A stretch of 64,000 nucleotides of DNA from Vampirovibrio chlorellavorus (GCF_003149375.1 NZ_QFWH01000002.1:310001-374000); one strand, 5' to 3'; positions 16,993 to 26,340 are shown, numbered from the stretch's first letter. A program made the numbers and translations. Notes: generated by a model from the letters alone, not told the origin.

Positions 16993-19119
16993 TTAAACAA
17001 CCAACCGGGTGAAGCAGGCCAATTTCAGATAAAAACGATTTAGCACACTGAGAAGATTATATCTGTTTTTTCGCACTGCATCATCCGGATCGTTCACCAT
17101 GACTTTTTCAAAGAACGATTCCACGGCGGGAGACAAAGCGGACAATTGTTCGCTGAGCTGGGTATAGCTGGCGTGAATGCCTTGCGACTCAAGATGGCTC
17201 AACTGATCCAGCAGGGCCTGTTCAGCCTCGTCCCGCAAGTGAGCCGCCTGAACCAGGGCCACGGTGGCTTGCGGGTTATAATGCTGCCCCAGAATTTTAT
17301 AAATCCGGTTGGCGGGCTCATAGACCTTTTTCAGGGTGTCCTCGTTCTGGGTCAGTTGCTTCAGGGCTTCCAGACGGGTCAGTACGTCGGCCAAATCCCG
17401 TAAGGGTGAGGTGTCGGACTCCAGCACGGCGTCAATCAGGTCATACCGGTTGTCCTGCTCCAGTAACCAGCCCCGGAATCGTTGCAGGATGAACGTGTTT
17501 ACCAAATTCAGCGTGGTTTTCTCATCCTCGAATTTGGCCGTGGGGGGGGCGCTGCTCACCAGCGCCTGATAAGCCTGCCCCATCAGGGCCAGCAAATCCA
17601 CGGTCAGTTTATTTTCCAGCACCGTCTGGATAATACCGCTGGCCATGCGGCGCAGACCCAGCGGATCTTTGGAGCCGGAGGGCAGTTTTGCGTTCTTCTG
17701 GCTGAACACGGCCACGATGGTGTCAATCTTATCGGCCAGACTGACGGCAATGCCCACCGGGGACTGAGCCACCAGATCTCCCGTAAAGCGGGGCAGGTAA
17801 TGTTCAAAAATGGCTTCGGCCACCGCCTCGGGCTCTCCGGAAAGGCTGGCGTACTTGCGACCCATGGCCCCCTGGAGTTCAGTGAACTCAAAGACCATGC
17901 CGGTCACCAAATCGGTTTTGGCCAATTGGGCGGCCCGCTGAGTCAGGGCCTGTTGCGGGGCATCGTATCCCAAGGCGGCGGCTACCTGCTGGGCCAGTTT
18001 CTCCAGACGCAAGGCTTTTTCGTACATGCTGCCCAGCCCTTTTTGGAAGGTAATGCCCTTCAGGCTTTCCAGCCGGTCGATCAGGGGGATTTTTTGATCT
18101 TCCAGAAAGAAGAATCGGGCGTCTTCCAGCCGGGCGGTCAACACCTTCTCGTTGCCGTGGCGAATGGTTTCCGCGGCCTGTTTGCGCCCGTTGGAAACGG
18201 TCATAAAATAGGGCATCAGTCGGCCATCGGCGGCCCGCACCGGAAAATACTTCTGGTGGGCGGTCATGACCGTGGTGGTCACCTCTTCGGGAATGTCCAG
18301 AAAGCGCTCCTCAAAGCGTCCGACGACCACAGAGGGTTGTTCTACCAGCATGGTGACCGTATCCAGCAGGCGCTCGTTTTCCACAACGGTGCCGCCCAGT
18401 TGCTGGGCGCTGGCTTGCAGCTCTTCCCAAATGAGTTGACGACGCACACACTGATCCGCCAGCACGGCCCCTTCGGCTTTCAGTTTGTTCAGGTACTCAT
18501 CCACCGAGGCGATGGTCACCGGCCCCTGAGCCATGACCCGGTGCCCGTGGGAGACGGTGTCCGAGTTCACCGGGCCAATGCTGAGCGGCAGATGCTGGTT
18601 GTTCCACAAGGACACCAGCCAGCGAATGGGGCGGGAAAAGCGAATGGTGTTGCTGCCCCAGGCCATAAAGTGGGAGCCGCTCAGGCCAAGCACAATGCCG
18701 GGCAGCAGTTCCGCCAGCAGTTCCCGGGTGGGGCGGCCTTTAAGTTGTTGATTCAGCACCATGTAGATTTCACCCTCAATGGTTTCCTGCACCAGTTGGG
18801 TAAACTCCACGCCCAGCTTGCGGGCAAAGCCCAGACCGGCCTGGGTGGGGTTGCCCTCAGCATCCAGGGCCACCCGAATGGGCGGGCCTTTGGTTTTAAA
18901 GGTGCGTTCTGCCTGTAATTCCGGCAAGGCCTGAATGATCAGGGCCAGTCGTCGGGGGGTGACGTAAACCGCCATCTCGCCATAGGGCAATGCCTGTTCA
19001 TCCAGAGCGGCCTTGACTTTGTCGGTCAGCTCGGTGGGGGCGGACAACAGAAACTCCAGCGGGAGTTCCTCTGCGCCAATTTCCAGCAGGTATTGGTTGG
19101 AGTGAGGGGATGCGGTCAT
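16993..19119 (-). CDS. glyS: Glycyl-tRNA synthetase beta subunit
   Basis: The beta chain of the bacterial alpha2beta2 glycyl-tRNA synthetase, needed with GlyQ to charge tRNA-Gly. It begins with the family pattern YLLEIGAEELPLEFL, followed by TPRRLALI, KGPP, the VTTVMTAHQKYFPV block and FELTELQGAMGRKYA, then the ADKIDT and PSGSKDPLGLRRMASGI motifs of the HD-like region. An anticodon-binding DALR-like helical domain closes the protein. The length of 708 is normal. glyQ is not adjacent, unlike in many bacteria where glyQS are neighbours. Confidence 0.96.
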   Translation of the reverse strand: MTASPHSNQYLLEIGAEELPLEFLLSAPTELTDKVKAALDEQALPYGEMAVYVTPRRLALIIQALPELQAERTFKTKGPPIRVALDAEGNPTQAGLGFARKLGVEFTQLVQETIEGEIYMVLNQQLKGRPTRELLAELLPGIVLGLSGSHFMAWGSNTIRFSRPIRWLVSLWNNQHLPLSIGPVNSDTVSHGHRVMAQGPVTIASVDEYLNKLKAEGAVLADQCVRRQLIWEELQASAQQLGGTVVENERLLDTVTMLVEQPSVVVGRFEERFLDIPEEVTTTVMTAHQKYFPVRAADGRLMPYFMTVSNGRKQAAETIRHGNEKVLTARLEDARFFFLEDQKIPLIDRLESLKGITFQKGLGSMYEKALRLEKLAQQVAAALGYDAPQQALTQRAAQLAKTDLVTGMVFEFTELQGAMGRKYASLSGEPEAVAEAIFEHYLPRFTGDLVAQSPVGIAVSLADKIDTIVAVFSQKNAKLPSGSKDPLGLRRMASGIIQTVLENKLTVDLLALMGQAYQALVSSAPPTAKFEDEKTTLNLVNTFILQRFRGWLLEQDNRYDLIDAVLESDTSPLRDLADVLTRLEALKQLTQNEDTLKKVYEPANRIYKILGQHYNPQATVALVQAAHLRDEAEQALLDQLSHLESQGIHASYTQLSEQLSALSPAVESFFEKVMVNDPDDAVRKNRYNLLSVLNRFYLKLACFTRLVV

Positions 19120-19257
19120 AAGTCGGGTTAGCCTCGTTCGGAGTCACGCTTTACAGTGGCTCCATTCTCCTACAGGCAAACCGGTAAGGAAAGGGTTGAA
19201 TGATGGGGGCCCCGTTTGATGGGCGTCGGTCTTGAATTTGGGTGGGGGCAGCCTCAC

Positions 19258-19977
19258 CTAATTCTTTAAGGACAATGCCCGCTGATGGGCCTGCTGCTCC
19301 AGCGTGTCGTCCAAGGCGGCTAGCTGGACATTACCATAACGGCGCTGTAGCGCTTTGGCGATAATTTCATCGGCCAGCGCCGGGTTTTTGGGCAACAACG
19401 ATCCGTGCAGGTAGGTGCCGTAAAAATTATCGTGGGCCACCCCTTCAAAGCCGTCCTCTCCGTTGTTGCCGTGCCCGTGGATCACCTTGCCCAGCGGGGT
19501 CAGGCCATTTCCCAGATAGGTGCGGCCACTGTGGTTCTCAAAGCCCACCACCCGTTGCCCGTTGGGCCGTTCAATGGCCACGTTGCCGATGAAACGGGTA
19601 TCGCCTGCCACGGTATAGGCGTCAATCAGGCTCAGCCCTTTCAGTTCATCCCCGTTGTGCGGTTTGTAATAATGGCCCAGCAACTGGTACCCCCCGCAGA
19701 TGGTCAAAAACACCGCGCCCAGGGTGGCGGCGGTTCTTAAACTGTCGGCCTTCACTTTGTGCAGGTCCTGGCAGACCTGAATCTGCTGGGAGTCCTGCCC
19801 CCCGCCCATGAAATATAAATCCGCCTCTTCCGGGTTCAGCCGCTCCCCCAGACCCGGGGTCAGGATTTGCACGGCAATGCCCCGCCATTGGCAGCGTTGA
19901 TACAGGGTTAGAATATTGCCCCGGTCGCCATAGATATTCAGCTGATCCGGGTACAGGTAGGCAATGCGTAGTTCCAT
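19258..19977 (-). CDS. gatD: Lipid II isoglutaminyl synthase glutaminase subunit GatD (CobB/CobQ-like amidotransferase)
   Basis: A class I glutaminase that supplies ammonia for amidating the peptidoglycan stem peptide D-Glu. It opens with the family pattern YPDQLNIYGDRGNILTL. Cys94 in LTICGGYQLLG is the nucleophile, and His191 in YGTYLHGSLLPKNP is the partner of the triad. The length of 239 fits GatD. The usual partner MurT (Mur ligase-like) is not next to it; glyS is downstream. A cobyric-acid-type amidotransferase is the main alternative, but the short single-domain form favours GatD. Confidence 0.85.
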   Translation of the reverse strand: MELRIAYLYPDQLNIYGDRGNILTLYQRCQWRGIAVQILTPGLGERLNPEEADLYFMGGGQDSQQIQVCQDLHKVKADSLRTAATLGAVFLTICGGYQLLGHYYKPHNGDELKGLSLIDAYTVAGDTRFIGNVAIERPNGQRVVGFENHSGRTYLGNGLTPLGKVIHGHGNNGEDGFEGVAHDNFYGTYLHGSLLPKNPALADEIIAKALQRRYGNVQLAALDDTLEQQAHQRALSLKN

Positions 19978-20183
19978 CCCTTTATTGTAGGGCCTGAGCG
20001 TTATTTTGTTAATGATCGTTTACAAGCTAACATCAAATCCCGAATGTTTGCTTTTATGCTTATACAGGTTGGATGTTAGGCTGGTTGAAACGCTGGGTTG
20101 AAGGTTTTAGGGCTGAGTTGAACTAACAAGAGCGACCAGGCTGGGTTATTGGGTAGATGACCGGATCGGGAGGATGGAACTTT

Positions 20184-20339
20184 ATGATGCAGTGGCATAA
20201 AAAACGGGACGTGCTGGGTGAGAAATACGGCAGCGAGGAAGCATTGAAACAGGCTCGTGAATTGCTGCTAAAAGACGAGCAAAGCGAAGAGGCCTTTCTG
20301 GGCGCGCAGGCGGTGCTGATGCTGCAAGGCTTGCTGTAA
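20184..20339 (+). CDS. Small orphan helical protein (51 aa)
   Basis: A short protein beginning MMQWHKKRDVLGEKYG and ending VLMLQGLL, with alternating charged and hydrophobic residues that suggest two amphipathic helices. A strong GGGAGG lies ten bases before the ATG at 20184, and a good intrinsic terminator follows directly, so it looks like a real single-gene transcript. An in-frame ATG at 20157 is an alternative start. No family recognised. Confidence 0.62.
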   Translation: MMQWHKKRDVLGEKYGSEEALKQARELLLKDEQSEEAFLGAQAVLMLQGLL

Positions 20340-20364
20340 GCCTTGGTTTTTAAGAACTGGCAAG

Positions 20365-20393
20365 AACGACGGGTGTTGCTCCCGTCGTTTTTT
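20365..20393 (+). terminator. Intrinsic terminator
   Basis: A 9-bp perfect stem (AACGACGGG with its complement at 20381-20389) closed by a 7-nt loop and ending in a six-T run. It lies 25 nt after the stop of the small plus-strand gene. Confidence 0.8.
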
Positions 20394-20450
20394 GCGTTTG
20401 AATTTTTTGACTTTGAACTTTGACAGGGTGTGTCCGCTGGCAGCCCGGAT

Positions 20451-20738
20451 CTAGTTTTTGCGAATGACCTCAGAGCCAAAATCATCCAATGGGCCCATCC
20501 AGTTGCCGTAGTAAATGTTGTGGAAAAACTGTTCCGTGGTGGACTTGGTTTGCACGGAAGGTTCTTTCCACTCCTGACGGCTGCGTTGCTGGTTGGCCGT
20601 CTGAATAACTTCTGGCGAGTACCCTTTGATTTTCATGAGATCCCCGTCCGGTGCGTAGGCCAGACACGGACTGGCCAGCAATAGAAGGGCACTGGCTGTC
20701 AGAATCAATCGGTCGGCGGGGAAATGGCTGGATTTCAT
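20451..20738 (-). CDS. Small secreted orphan protein
   Basis: A 95-residue protein with a clear signal peptide (MKSSHFPADR, then a leucine-rich stretch, likely cut after CLA). The mature part is about 65 residues, hydrophilic, with an aromatic cluster FFHNIYYGNWMGP. A Cys in PCLAYA could be read as a lipobox but lacks the usual spacing, so secretion to the periplasm is more likely. Function unknown. Confidence 0.6.
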   Translation of the reverse strand: MKSSHFPADRLILTASALLLLASPCLAYAPDGDLMKIKGYSPEVIQTANQQRSRQEWKEPSVQTKSTTEQFFHNIYYGNWMGPLDDFGSEVIRKN

Positions 20739-21154
20739 GGGACTGCACTCCTTTGGGGCTTGGTAGCGCTTCGGGGGGAATATTTAAATCGGCTATCGGC
20801 AAGTTTCATCAGGACTTGAATGGAAGTTGCCAACGTAGGGCCCGGGGGCGTCCCGGCTTCCATTCAGGGCAGGCTCCCGGAAAACAGGCTGCTTTTATTC
20901 CCGCAGGCCGTGGGGTGACATCCGGCAGCGATAACGCTGAAACTTGATCTATAATTAGTTTAGAGGTGTTAGAACCGGCTCGACTCCTGATAATGGAGTA
21001 TGTTTCGCCATAAAATTAATTTTTTCATCAGGGGCTCAATATTTTTAAACGGCTGCCGATAGGATTTAGTATTCGCCCAAAGCTTACACCGGTTAACAAG
21101 TTGAACTTCGGGGCTTTGTATTCTGTTTGAACGCAAGAAAGGGACCACGCCCGC
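20739..21154. other. Divergent intergenic region
   Basis: This 416-bp gap between the secreted orphan (minus) and the TIGR04552-type gene (plus) has a perfect TATAAT at 20950-20955 on the plus strand but no matching -35 box. No small gene or strong terminator was found. Confidence 0.4.
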
Positions 21155-22372
21155 GTGTCGGATACGTTTCTTACCGATGATTCCCAGCTTCCCTCCGGCC
21201 TCCTCACAGGCACTGAAGCGGAGCTGGCCCTGACGGGATATGAGCTGAGCCTGCCGGACCCCTTCGGGATTGAAATGCCCTGGGAGGTTCTGGGGGCCAT
21301 GATTCAGGGCCGATCCTCCATTGATTTGACGGCCATGCCGGTTTACACGGAGGAAGAGGCCCGGGAGTTTGTGGCCAGTTATGGCTTTGATCTGGATTTG
21401 CCGGAAGATCAGGCCGAGATGGAAGCCTATTTTATCGAGGCAGTTCATTTTATCGAGCATCGTTTTCTGACCCGCTCCGTGGACTGGGAAGCGCTTGGTG
21501 AGCCGGTCATCCCCCTTGAGAAAATCCCGCTGTCGGTGACAGCCAACCGGAACGTGCTGGATCTCCTGTTGTTGGCCTCTCAGCCCAATCACCCCAACCG
21601 GCCCTGGGCTTGCGCCCTGCTTAAGGTGATTCACACCCTGGTTTATATCCAGAATAGCCCCCTCTACAAGCATCATGCCCAGGCCAGCGAAGCCATTCTG
21701 TCCCGCTTTCGGGAGGTATTACTGCCGCAGGGCGACGGCACCATTCTGCTGAAGGGTCGTCGGGCACGCCAACTCAGGCTGTACGCCTTTGAGGCCAAGC
21801 ATCACAAGCCCAGAGAGAGTATTCTGATTAAACTCCTTTGCAAGAAGGAAAACGTGGCTGAGAATGTGTGGGATTTGGTGGGTGTTCGTTTGGTGACCTT
21901 TCGCCCGGCGGAGGCGTTGCTGGCCGTGGATATTTTGCGGGAGCAGAAGGTCATTCTGTTTCCTAACGTCATTCCCAGTCGTTCCCGCAATATGCTGGTG
22001 GATTTTGAGCATTTGCAGGCCCTTTACGAGCAGGCCCTGTCCGAGTATCAACAGGGGCAGCGGAGCTTGCAGAGCCTTCAGGACTTCTTTCAGACCGCAG
22101 ACTACGTTCAGCCCAAAGAAGGCCCCCACAACGCCAATCCGTTGAGTTCTCCGCAGTATCGCTCCCTGCATATTACCTGCCGCCATTTGCTGCGGGTGAA
22201 ATCCGGGGCCGGGCACACGGAAACCCGCTTTGCCTTCCCCTACGAAATTCAGGTGCTGGACAAAGGCAGCTATCTGGACAGCAGAATTGGGGATGGGGCC
22301 CATGCCCAGTACAAGCAGCGTCAGTTGATTGCGGCCCGCCGACGGGTGATGGGGCCCTTGCTGAAGCCCTGA
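21155..22372 (+). CDS. TIGR04552-type protein with RelA/SpoT-like nucleotidyltransferase region
   Basis: A 405-residue protein. I match several blocks from memory to the TIGR04552 family known from myxobacteria: FVASYGFDLDLPEDQ, RNVLDLLLLAS, ACALLKVIHTLVYIQ and SILIKLLCKKENVAENVWDLVGVRLVTF. The second half looks like a degenerate (p)ppGpp synthetase fold: the DLVGVRLVT strand, PQYRSLHITCRH and FPYEIQVLDKG correspond to the IG(I/V)R, YRSLH and EIQ(I/V) motifs of RelA/SpoT. Whether the metal and nucleotide residues are complete is not certain. There is no HD hydrolase, TGS or ACT domain. It is a GTG start with AGAAAGGGA upstream. It is convergent with secF. Confidence 0.75.
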   Translation: MSDTFLTDDSQLPSGLLTGTEAELALTGYELSLPDPFGIEMPWEVLGAMIQGRSSIDLTAMPVYTEEEAREFVASYGFDLDLPEDQAEMEAYFIEAVHFIEHRFLTRSVDWEALGEPVIPLEKIPLSVTANRNVLDLLLLASQPNHPNRPWACALLKVIHTLVYIQNSPLYKHHAQASEAILSRFREVLLPQGDGTILLKGRRARQLRLYAFEAKHHKPRESILIKLLCKKENVAENVWDLVGVRLVTFRPAEALLAVDILREQKVILFPNVIPSRSRNMLVDFEHLQALYEQALSEYQQGQRSLQSLQDFFQTADYVQPKEGPHNANPLSSPQYRSLHITCRHLLRVKSGAGHTETRFAFPYEIQVLDKGSYLDSRIGDGAHAQYKQRQLIAARRRVMGPLLKP

Positions 22373-22378
22373 AACCCC

Positions 22379-22414
22379 AAGCCCTTACCAAAGGGTGGCT
22401 TGGGCAAGGGCTTT
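22379..22414. terminator. Hairpin between convergent genes
   Basis: AAGCCCTT at 22379-22386 pairs with AAGGGCTT at 22406-22413, and an alternative stem CCCAAGCC/GGCTTGGG overlaps it. The T-tracts are short, so terminator function is only likely. Confidence 0.45.
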
Positions 22415-22449
22415 AAACGTTGGGTATTGTAGCTAGTAGCTGGGCTGGC

Positions 22450-23595
22450 TTAGGCCGTGGCTGGCTTGAGTGCCTGCGGGGCCGCTGCCCGGTTGCGCCA
22501 CATGGCCAGCATGACACTGGCGTTGAAGATGCTGGAGTAGGTTCCTGCGGCAACCCCGATAATAATTGCCAAAACGAAGTCCCTGGTGGTTTCCCCGCCA
22601 AAGAAGTACAGGGCCAGCATGGTGAGCAGAACCGTGAGCGAGGTGTTGATACTGCGGGTCAGGGTCTGGTTCACGCTCATGTTCATAATGGTGACAAAGG
22701 GCAGTTTTTTGGTGTAGTAAATTTTTAAATTTTCCCGAATACGGTCAAAGACCACGATGGTGTCGTGGACGCTGAAACCAATCACCGTCAGCACAGAGGT
22801 AATGAACAGACTGTCTACCTCGGTATTGAACAGGCGACCGAACATGGCGAACATGCCCAGCAGGAAAACGGTATCGTGCAGCAACGCCACCACGGCGCAC
22901 ACGGCAAAGTCAAACTGGAAGCGATAGGTCAGGTAGCCCACAATCAGGATGTAAGCCAAAACCAGGGCCAGCAAACCGTTGCTCAGTAACTCCTTGGCCA
23001 AAGCCGGGCCAATAGAGTTTTTCTGAAGCACCGTGATGTGTCCGTACTGGCTTTCCAGATCTTTCAGGATTTCCTGATCCACCTGACCCTGCATGTGCTT
23101 GGCCCGAACAGACACGATGGAGGCAATCTCGCCGGTAGGCTGCTTTTCGTGCTGGTTCGTGGTCACGGTTGCCGTCTGGGCGCCAGCTTTTTCCGCAGAA
23201 GCGTCGCCCGTCATTGTGGGGGCTTCGGCCTGGGAGGGGGCCGTACGTTCGGCGCCGATTTCCACCGCTTTTTTATTGATGCCCACTCGGGGCTCCTGAA
23301 TTTGTACCACCGAGCCTGCGTAGCCATGCTCATCGAACACGTGCTTGATTTTTTCCACATCCGGCTGGGAAACGTGCTTGGAGAAGCCGTATTCCAGCAG
23401 GGTTCCGCCCTTGAAGTCGATGCCCAGCTTCAGTGGGGCCCGGATTTCCGGGTCCAACATGTTGGCCGCAATGTAATAGATTCCCGGCAGCAGAAAGAGC
23501 AGGGAAATGCCAATAAACAGCCAGCGGTACTTGTAGAGGTTCAAGGGGCCTTCATTGACGGTGGTAGTGGTTTCAGGGGTGATTTGTTTCGACAT
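22450..23595 (-). CDS. secF: Protein translocase subunit SecF
   Basis: SecF works with SecD to pull exported proteins through the Sec channel using the proton gradient. The first helix (WLFIGISLLFLLPGIYYIA) leads to LGIDFKGGTLLEY. The later helices include NGLLALVLAYILIVGYLTYRF, HDTVFLLGMF, VIGFSVHDTIVVFDRIREN and the NQTLTRSINTSLTVLL signature. The first periplasmic region holds an unusual low-complexity insert of about 45 residues rich in Ala, Thr, Glu and Gln. The ATG at 23595 (MSKQITPE) is preferred over the one seven codons upstream. It lies 44 nt after secD. Confidence 0.95.
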   Translation of the reverse strand: MSKQITPETTTTVNEGPLNLYKYRWLFIGISLLFLLPGIYYIAANMLDPEIRAPLKLGIDFKGGTLLEYGFSKHVSQPDVEKIKHVFDEHGYAGSVVQIQEPRVGINKKAVEIGAERTAPSQAEAPTMTGDASAEKAGAQTATVTTNQHEKQPTGEIASIVSVRAKHMQGQVDQEILKDLESQYGHITVLQKNSIGPALAKELLSNGLLALVLAYILIVGYLTYRFQFDFAVCAVVALLHDTVFLLGMFAMFGRLFNTEVDSLFITSVLTVIGFSVHDTIVVFDRIRENLKIYYTKKLPFVTIMNMSVNQTLTRSINTSLTVLLTMLALYFFGGETTRDFVLAIIIGVAAGTYSSIFNASVMLAMWRNRAAAPQALKPATA

Positions 23596-23639
23596 ATCGT
23601 GCGATCTCTTCATCAAATGCTTGTGCGGGAAGGCAAAGG

Positions 23640-24866
23640 CTAGGCCTTCACGGGGGCGCCGGTGGGCTCGCCACTGGCATTGTCAATCAGGTGTAAGAAG
23701 GTTCGGGTGACGGTAATGGCGGAGAACATGCTGACGCCCACCCCGATGGCCAGGGTCAGGGCGAAGCCTTTCACCGCGCCAGTGCCCATCACCCACAGCA
23801 ACAGGCAGGTAATGAGGGTGGTGGTGTTGCTATCGAAAATGGAGGGAAAGGCCCGGTCAAAGCCGACTTCAACCGCTTTCCACTTGGAGCGCCCGGCCCG
23901 TAACTCTTCCTTGGTCCGCTCGAAAATCAGGATGTTGGCATCCACGGCCATCCCGATACTGAGGATGAAACCGGCGATGCCCGCCAGCGTGAAGGTCACC
24001 CCAACGGTCATAAAAATGGCGAAGGTCAGCAAGGTGTAAACCAGTAGGGCCATTCCAGCCACAAAGCCCCGCATGCGGTAGCACAGAATCATAAAGGCCA
24101 GCACCAGCCCCAGTCCAATCAGTCCGGCAAAAAGACTTTGCTTGATGGAGGATTGTCCAAGCAGGGGGCCAATGGTGTTTTCTTCTACTACGTCAATGTC
24201 CACAGGCAAGGCACCGGCGTTCAGGGTATCCACCAGCTCCTTGGCGGTTTCATGGGTGAAGTTCCCCTCAATCATGCCGCTGCCATCCAGAATGGGCTCG
24301 TTCACAGCTGGGGCGGAAACCTGTTCATCGTCAAAGAAGATGCCGATGGGGGCTCGGGTGGGGGCCAGCTCACGGGTTAAATCGGCGAATTTTTTGGCGC
24401 CTGACGGGCTGAGGGTGAACTGGACAATCCACTCTCCGGATTGCTGGGTGGCCACATCGGCCTTGGTGAAGTCTTTACCGGATACACCCGTGTTGACCCA
24501 CTGGCGTTGGGCATCCAGCTTTTTAAATTCCAGCTTGCCCACCCGCCCCAGGAGGCGCTTGGCTTCATCGGGGTCTTTAACCCCGGGGATTTCCACGATC
24601 AGGCGGTTTTCTCCGGCCCGTTGAACGACCGATTCCCCAATGCCCATGCCATTCACACGGCGCTCAATCACGGTTTGCAGGCTGTCCATATCTGCCGGTC
24701 GGATTTTGGGGACGTCCGGGGTGGGCTCCGCTTGCAGAGTCAGGCGGGTGCCGCCTTTCAGGTCCAGACCCAGACGAATATTATCCTTGTCTTTGACCAC
24801 GGTCCACAGGGATGCCATGATCAGCACTACGATGATGAGCAGGTTGACTTTGGGATTTTTAAACAT
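23640..24866 (-). CDS. secD: Protein translocase subunit SecD
   Basis: SecD is the large periplasmic-domain partner of SecF. The 408-residue protein has an N-terminal helix, the D1-type motif LGLDLKGGTRLTLQ, IERRVNGMGIGESVVQ, an ENRLIVEIPGVKDPDEAKRLLG block, and six helices at the C-terminus with SIGMAVDANILIFERTKEELRAG and FDSNTTTLITCLLLW. The length resembles short SecD forms of cyanobacteria and Gram-positives rather than the 600-residue E. coli form. It is first of the secD-secF pair; yajC is not adjacent. Confidence 0.96.
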   Translation of the reverse strand: MFKNPKVNLLIIVVLIMASLWTVVKDKDNIRLGLDLKGGTRLTLQAEPTPDVPKIRPADMDSLQTVIERRVNGMGIGESVVQRAGENRLIVEIPGVKDPDEAKRLLGRVGKLEFKKLDAQRQWVNTGVSGKDFTKADVATQQSGEWIVQFTLSPSGAKKFADLTRELAPTRAPIGIFFDDEQVSAPAVNEPILDGSGMIEGNFTHETAKELVDTLNAGALPVDIDVVEENTIGPLLGQSSIKQSLFAGLIGLGLVLAFMILCYRMRGFVAGMALLVYTLLTFAIFMTVGVTFTLAGIAGFILSIGMAVDANILIFERTKEELRAGRSKWKAVEVGFDRAFPSIFDSNTTTLITCLLLWVMGTGAVKGFALTLAIGVGVSMFSAITVTRTFLHLIDNASGEPTGAPVKA

Positions 24867-25152
24867 GGGTTTATTCTCTTTTGGTCTGAATTTCTTGTAA
24901 TACCTGTCTGGTTGGGCAGCGGCTCTCTCGCGTCATTCTGCCACGTGGAAGGGGCTAATACCCGAAGCCCCCCGAAGTTTGCAGGCCCTGGCAATCAGGA
25001 GATCCTCAGCGTAAGGTTTCTAACTGGCCTTTCAGCTTTTTTCAGAAAGAAACGCGCCCGTCAAGATCTGCAATTCGGTTTATTGTAATGGAAACTGGCC
25101 CGAATGTAGAAATTTTTTGTAAAGTCAGCGGCCTGAGAGGCTAAATTGACTC

Positions 25153-26169
25153 TCAGGTGCTGGGGACTACCATTAATACCGATTTTACCGGTCGGATGAC
25201 GGGAGCCTTATTGGCGGCGTATTTGCCGAAAATGGTTTGCCCCTGATACCACAGGCTGGATGAGCTGCCACCGTCCAGAGCCATTGCTTTCACAGCGCCT
25301 CGGGCCTTTAGCAGATTGGCGACATCGCTTAGGGTAAAGCCGGAGCCGCCCGGCTTGCTGGCGTTCTGGGCCCCCATCAGCAGTAGAATGTCCCCTTTGG
25401 CGGTAATGCCCACAGCACTGCGGGCGTTCAGGGCACATACCCCGATGGGATCCCGGGTGCGCTTGCCCGCGGCGTTATAATCCACAAAGCCCTCGGCCAG
25501 ATCCTGAACCTGGGGCAGGAGCGTGGGGCCTGCCCCCAGTGAGGATTGCAGCAGGCAGTCCTTGGGGATGCTGGCATTACGGGGGGTAATGTCATATTGG
25601 GTCTGGAAAGAGCCGTTAGAGCCCTGACAGAGGTAAAGCCGCAATTCCGGGCGGTTAAAAATTTTGGGCAGGTAGGGCACCAGTTTTTCGTTGCTGACCA
25701 GATTGGGGTTGATGCGAGGATCGGCCACCAGGGAGCCGCCTTGAAAGATGAAGGAGGTGGTCAGGCTGTTGCCGGGGTCAAAAAAGCCCCCGTTGATGAT
25801 AAAAAGAGGCTTCTGGCCTGTCATGCCGGGTTGCGGGATGGACTGCCAGCCGGGCGACTTCAGGGTAAGCAGGGTTTTGGAAACTGCGGGTATCACCTTG
25901 TAACCGCTGCGGACGGGCACTTTTAAAACGAAAATTTCGCCTTGGGGAAACTGCTTGCGCTCAAGGGCCAACGGAGGTGCCACGGTGTCGGCGGTGCTTT
26001 TTTTCTCCGTGGGAGAGGCGGTCTGTTGGGCCACTCCGGCCATGTTGACGCAAAGCACCATCAATAGCCAGGCGCCAATGACTGTGGCAATCATCGAGGG
26101 CCGATACGGGGCATAACGCCGGAGTGTGGAAAAATACGATAAGGCCATAACTAAAGTGCTTTTCCTCAT
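25153..26169 (-). CDS. Secreted phosphodiester glycosidase (NAGPA/DUF2233-like)
   Basis: The domain resembles the uncovering enzyme NAGPA, which removes GlcNAc from a phosphodiester; bacterial members are thought to act on exopolysaccharide or wall polymers. Signature blocks are FIINGGFFDP near the middle, SSLGAGPTLL, VGITAKGDILLL and MALDGGSSSSLWYQG near the end. An N-terminal hydrophobic segment (MIATVIGAWLLMVLCVNMAGVA) acts as signal or anchor. The start is uncertain: ATG at 26169 or 26148 are both possible. An 8-bp hairpin sits across the stop region (25133-25158). Confidence 0.83.
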   Translation of the reverse strand: MRKSTLVMALSYFSTLRRYAPYRPSMIATVIGAWLLMVLCVNMAGVAQQTASPTEKKSTADTVAPPLALERKQFPQGEIFVLKVPVRSGYKVIPAVSKTLLTLKSPGWQSIPQPGMTGQKPLFIINGGFFDPGNSLTTSFIFQGGSLVADPRINPNLVSNEKLVPYLPKIFNRPELRLYLCQGSNGSFQTQYDITPRNASIPKDCLLQSSLGAGPTLLPQVQDLAEGFVDYNAAGKRTRDPIGVCALNARSAVGITAKGDILLLMGAQNASKPGGSGFTLSDVANLLKARGAVKAMALDGGSSSSLWYQGQTIFGKYAANKAPVIRPVKSVLMVVPST

Positions 26170-26334
26170 ACTGTAAGGATGCTCAATATGGTAACTTAAG
26201 CCCCCAAGAGCAAATATCAGTCTATTGTAAACAAAAATGTTAAGCAAAACAATTTGAGGCGCGACGACCTCAAAAGGCTTGATAAGTCTTTTTTTTGAGC
26301 TTAATTAGCATCAAATTGGCGTGAGTGGGTTTCT

Positions 26335-26340
26335 TATAAT
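26335..26340 (+). promoter_or_regulatory. Candidate -10 box for the orphan membrane gene pair
   Basis: A perfect TATAAT about 130 bp before the GTG at 26467, in an AT-rich divergent region (26170-26466). No good -35 hexamer stands at 16-18 bp, so confidence is low. A run of eight T at 26288-26296 precedes it. Confidence 0.35.

Noticed and set aside
17482-18918. A 478-codon open frame on the plus strand across glyS
   Set aside because: It is antisense to a well conserved glyS with all motifs, has Gln/His/Gly-rich composition typical of mirrored coding frames, and shows no ribosome site or family motif.
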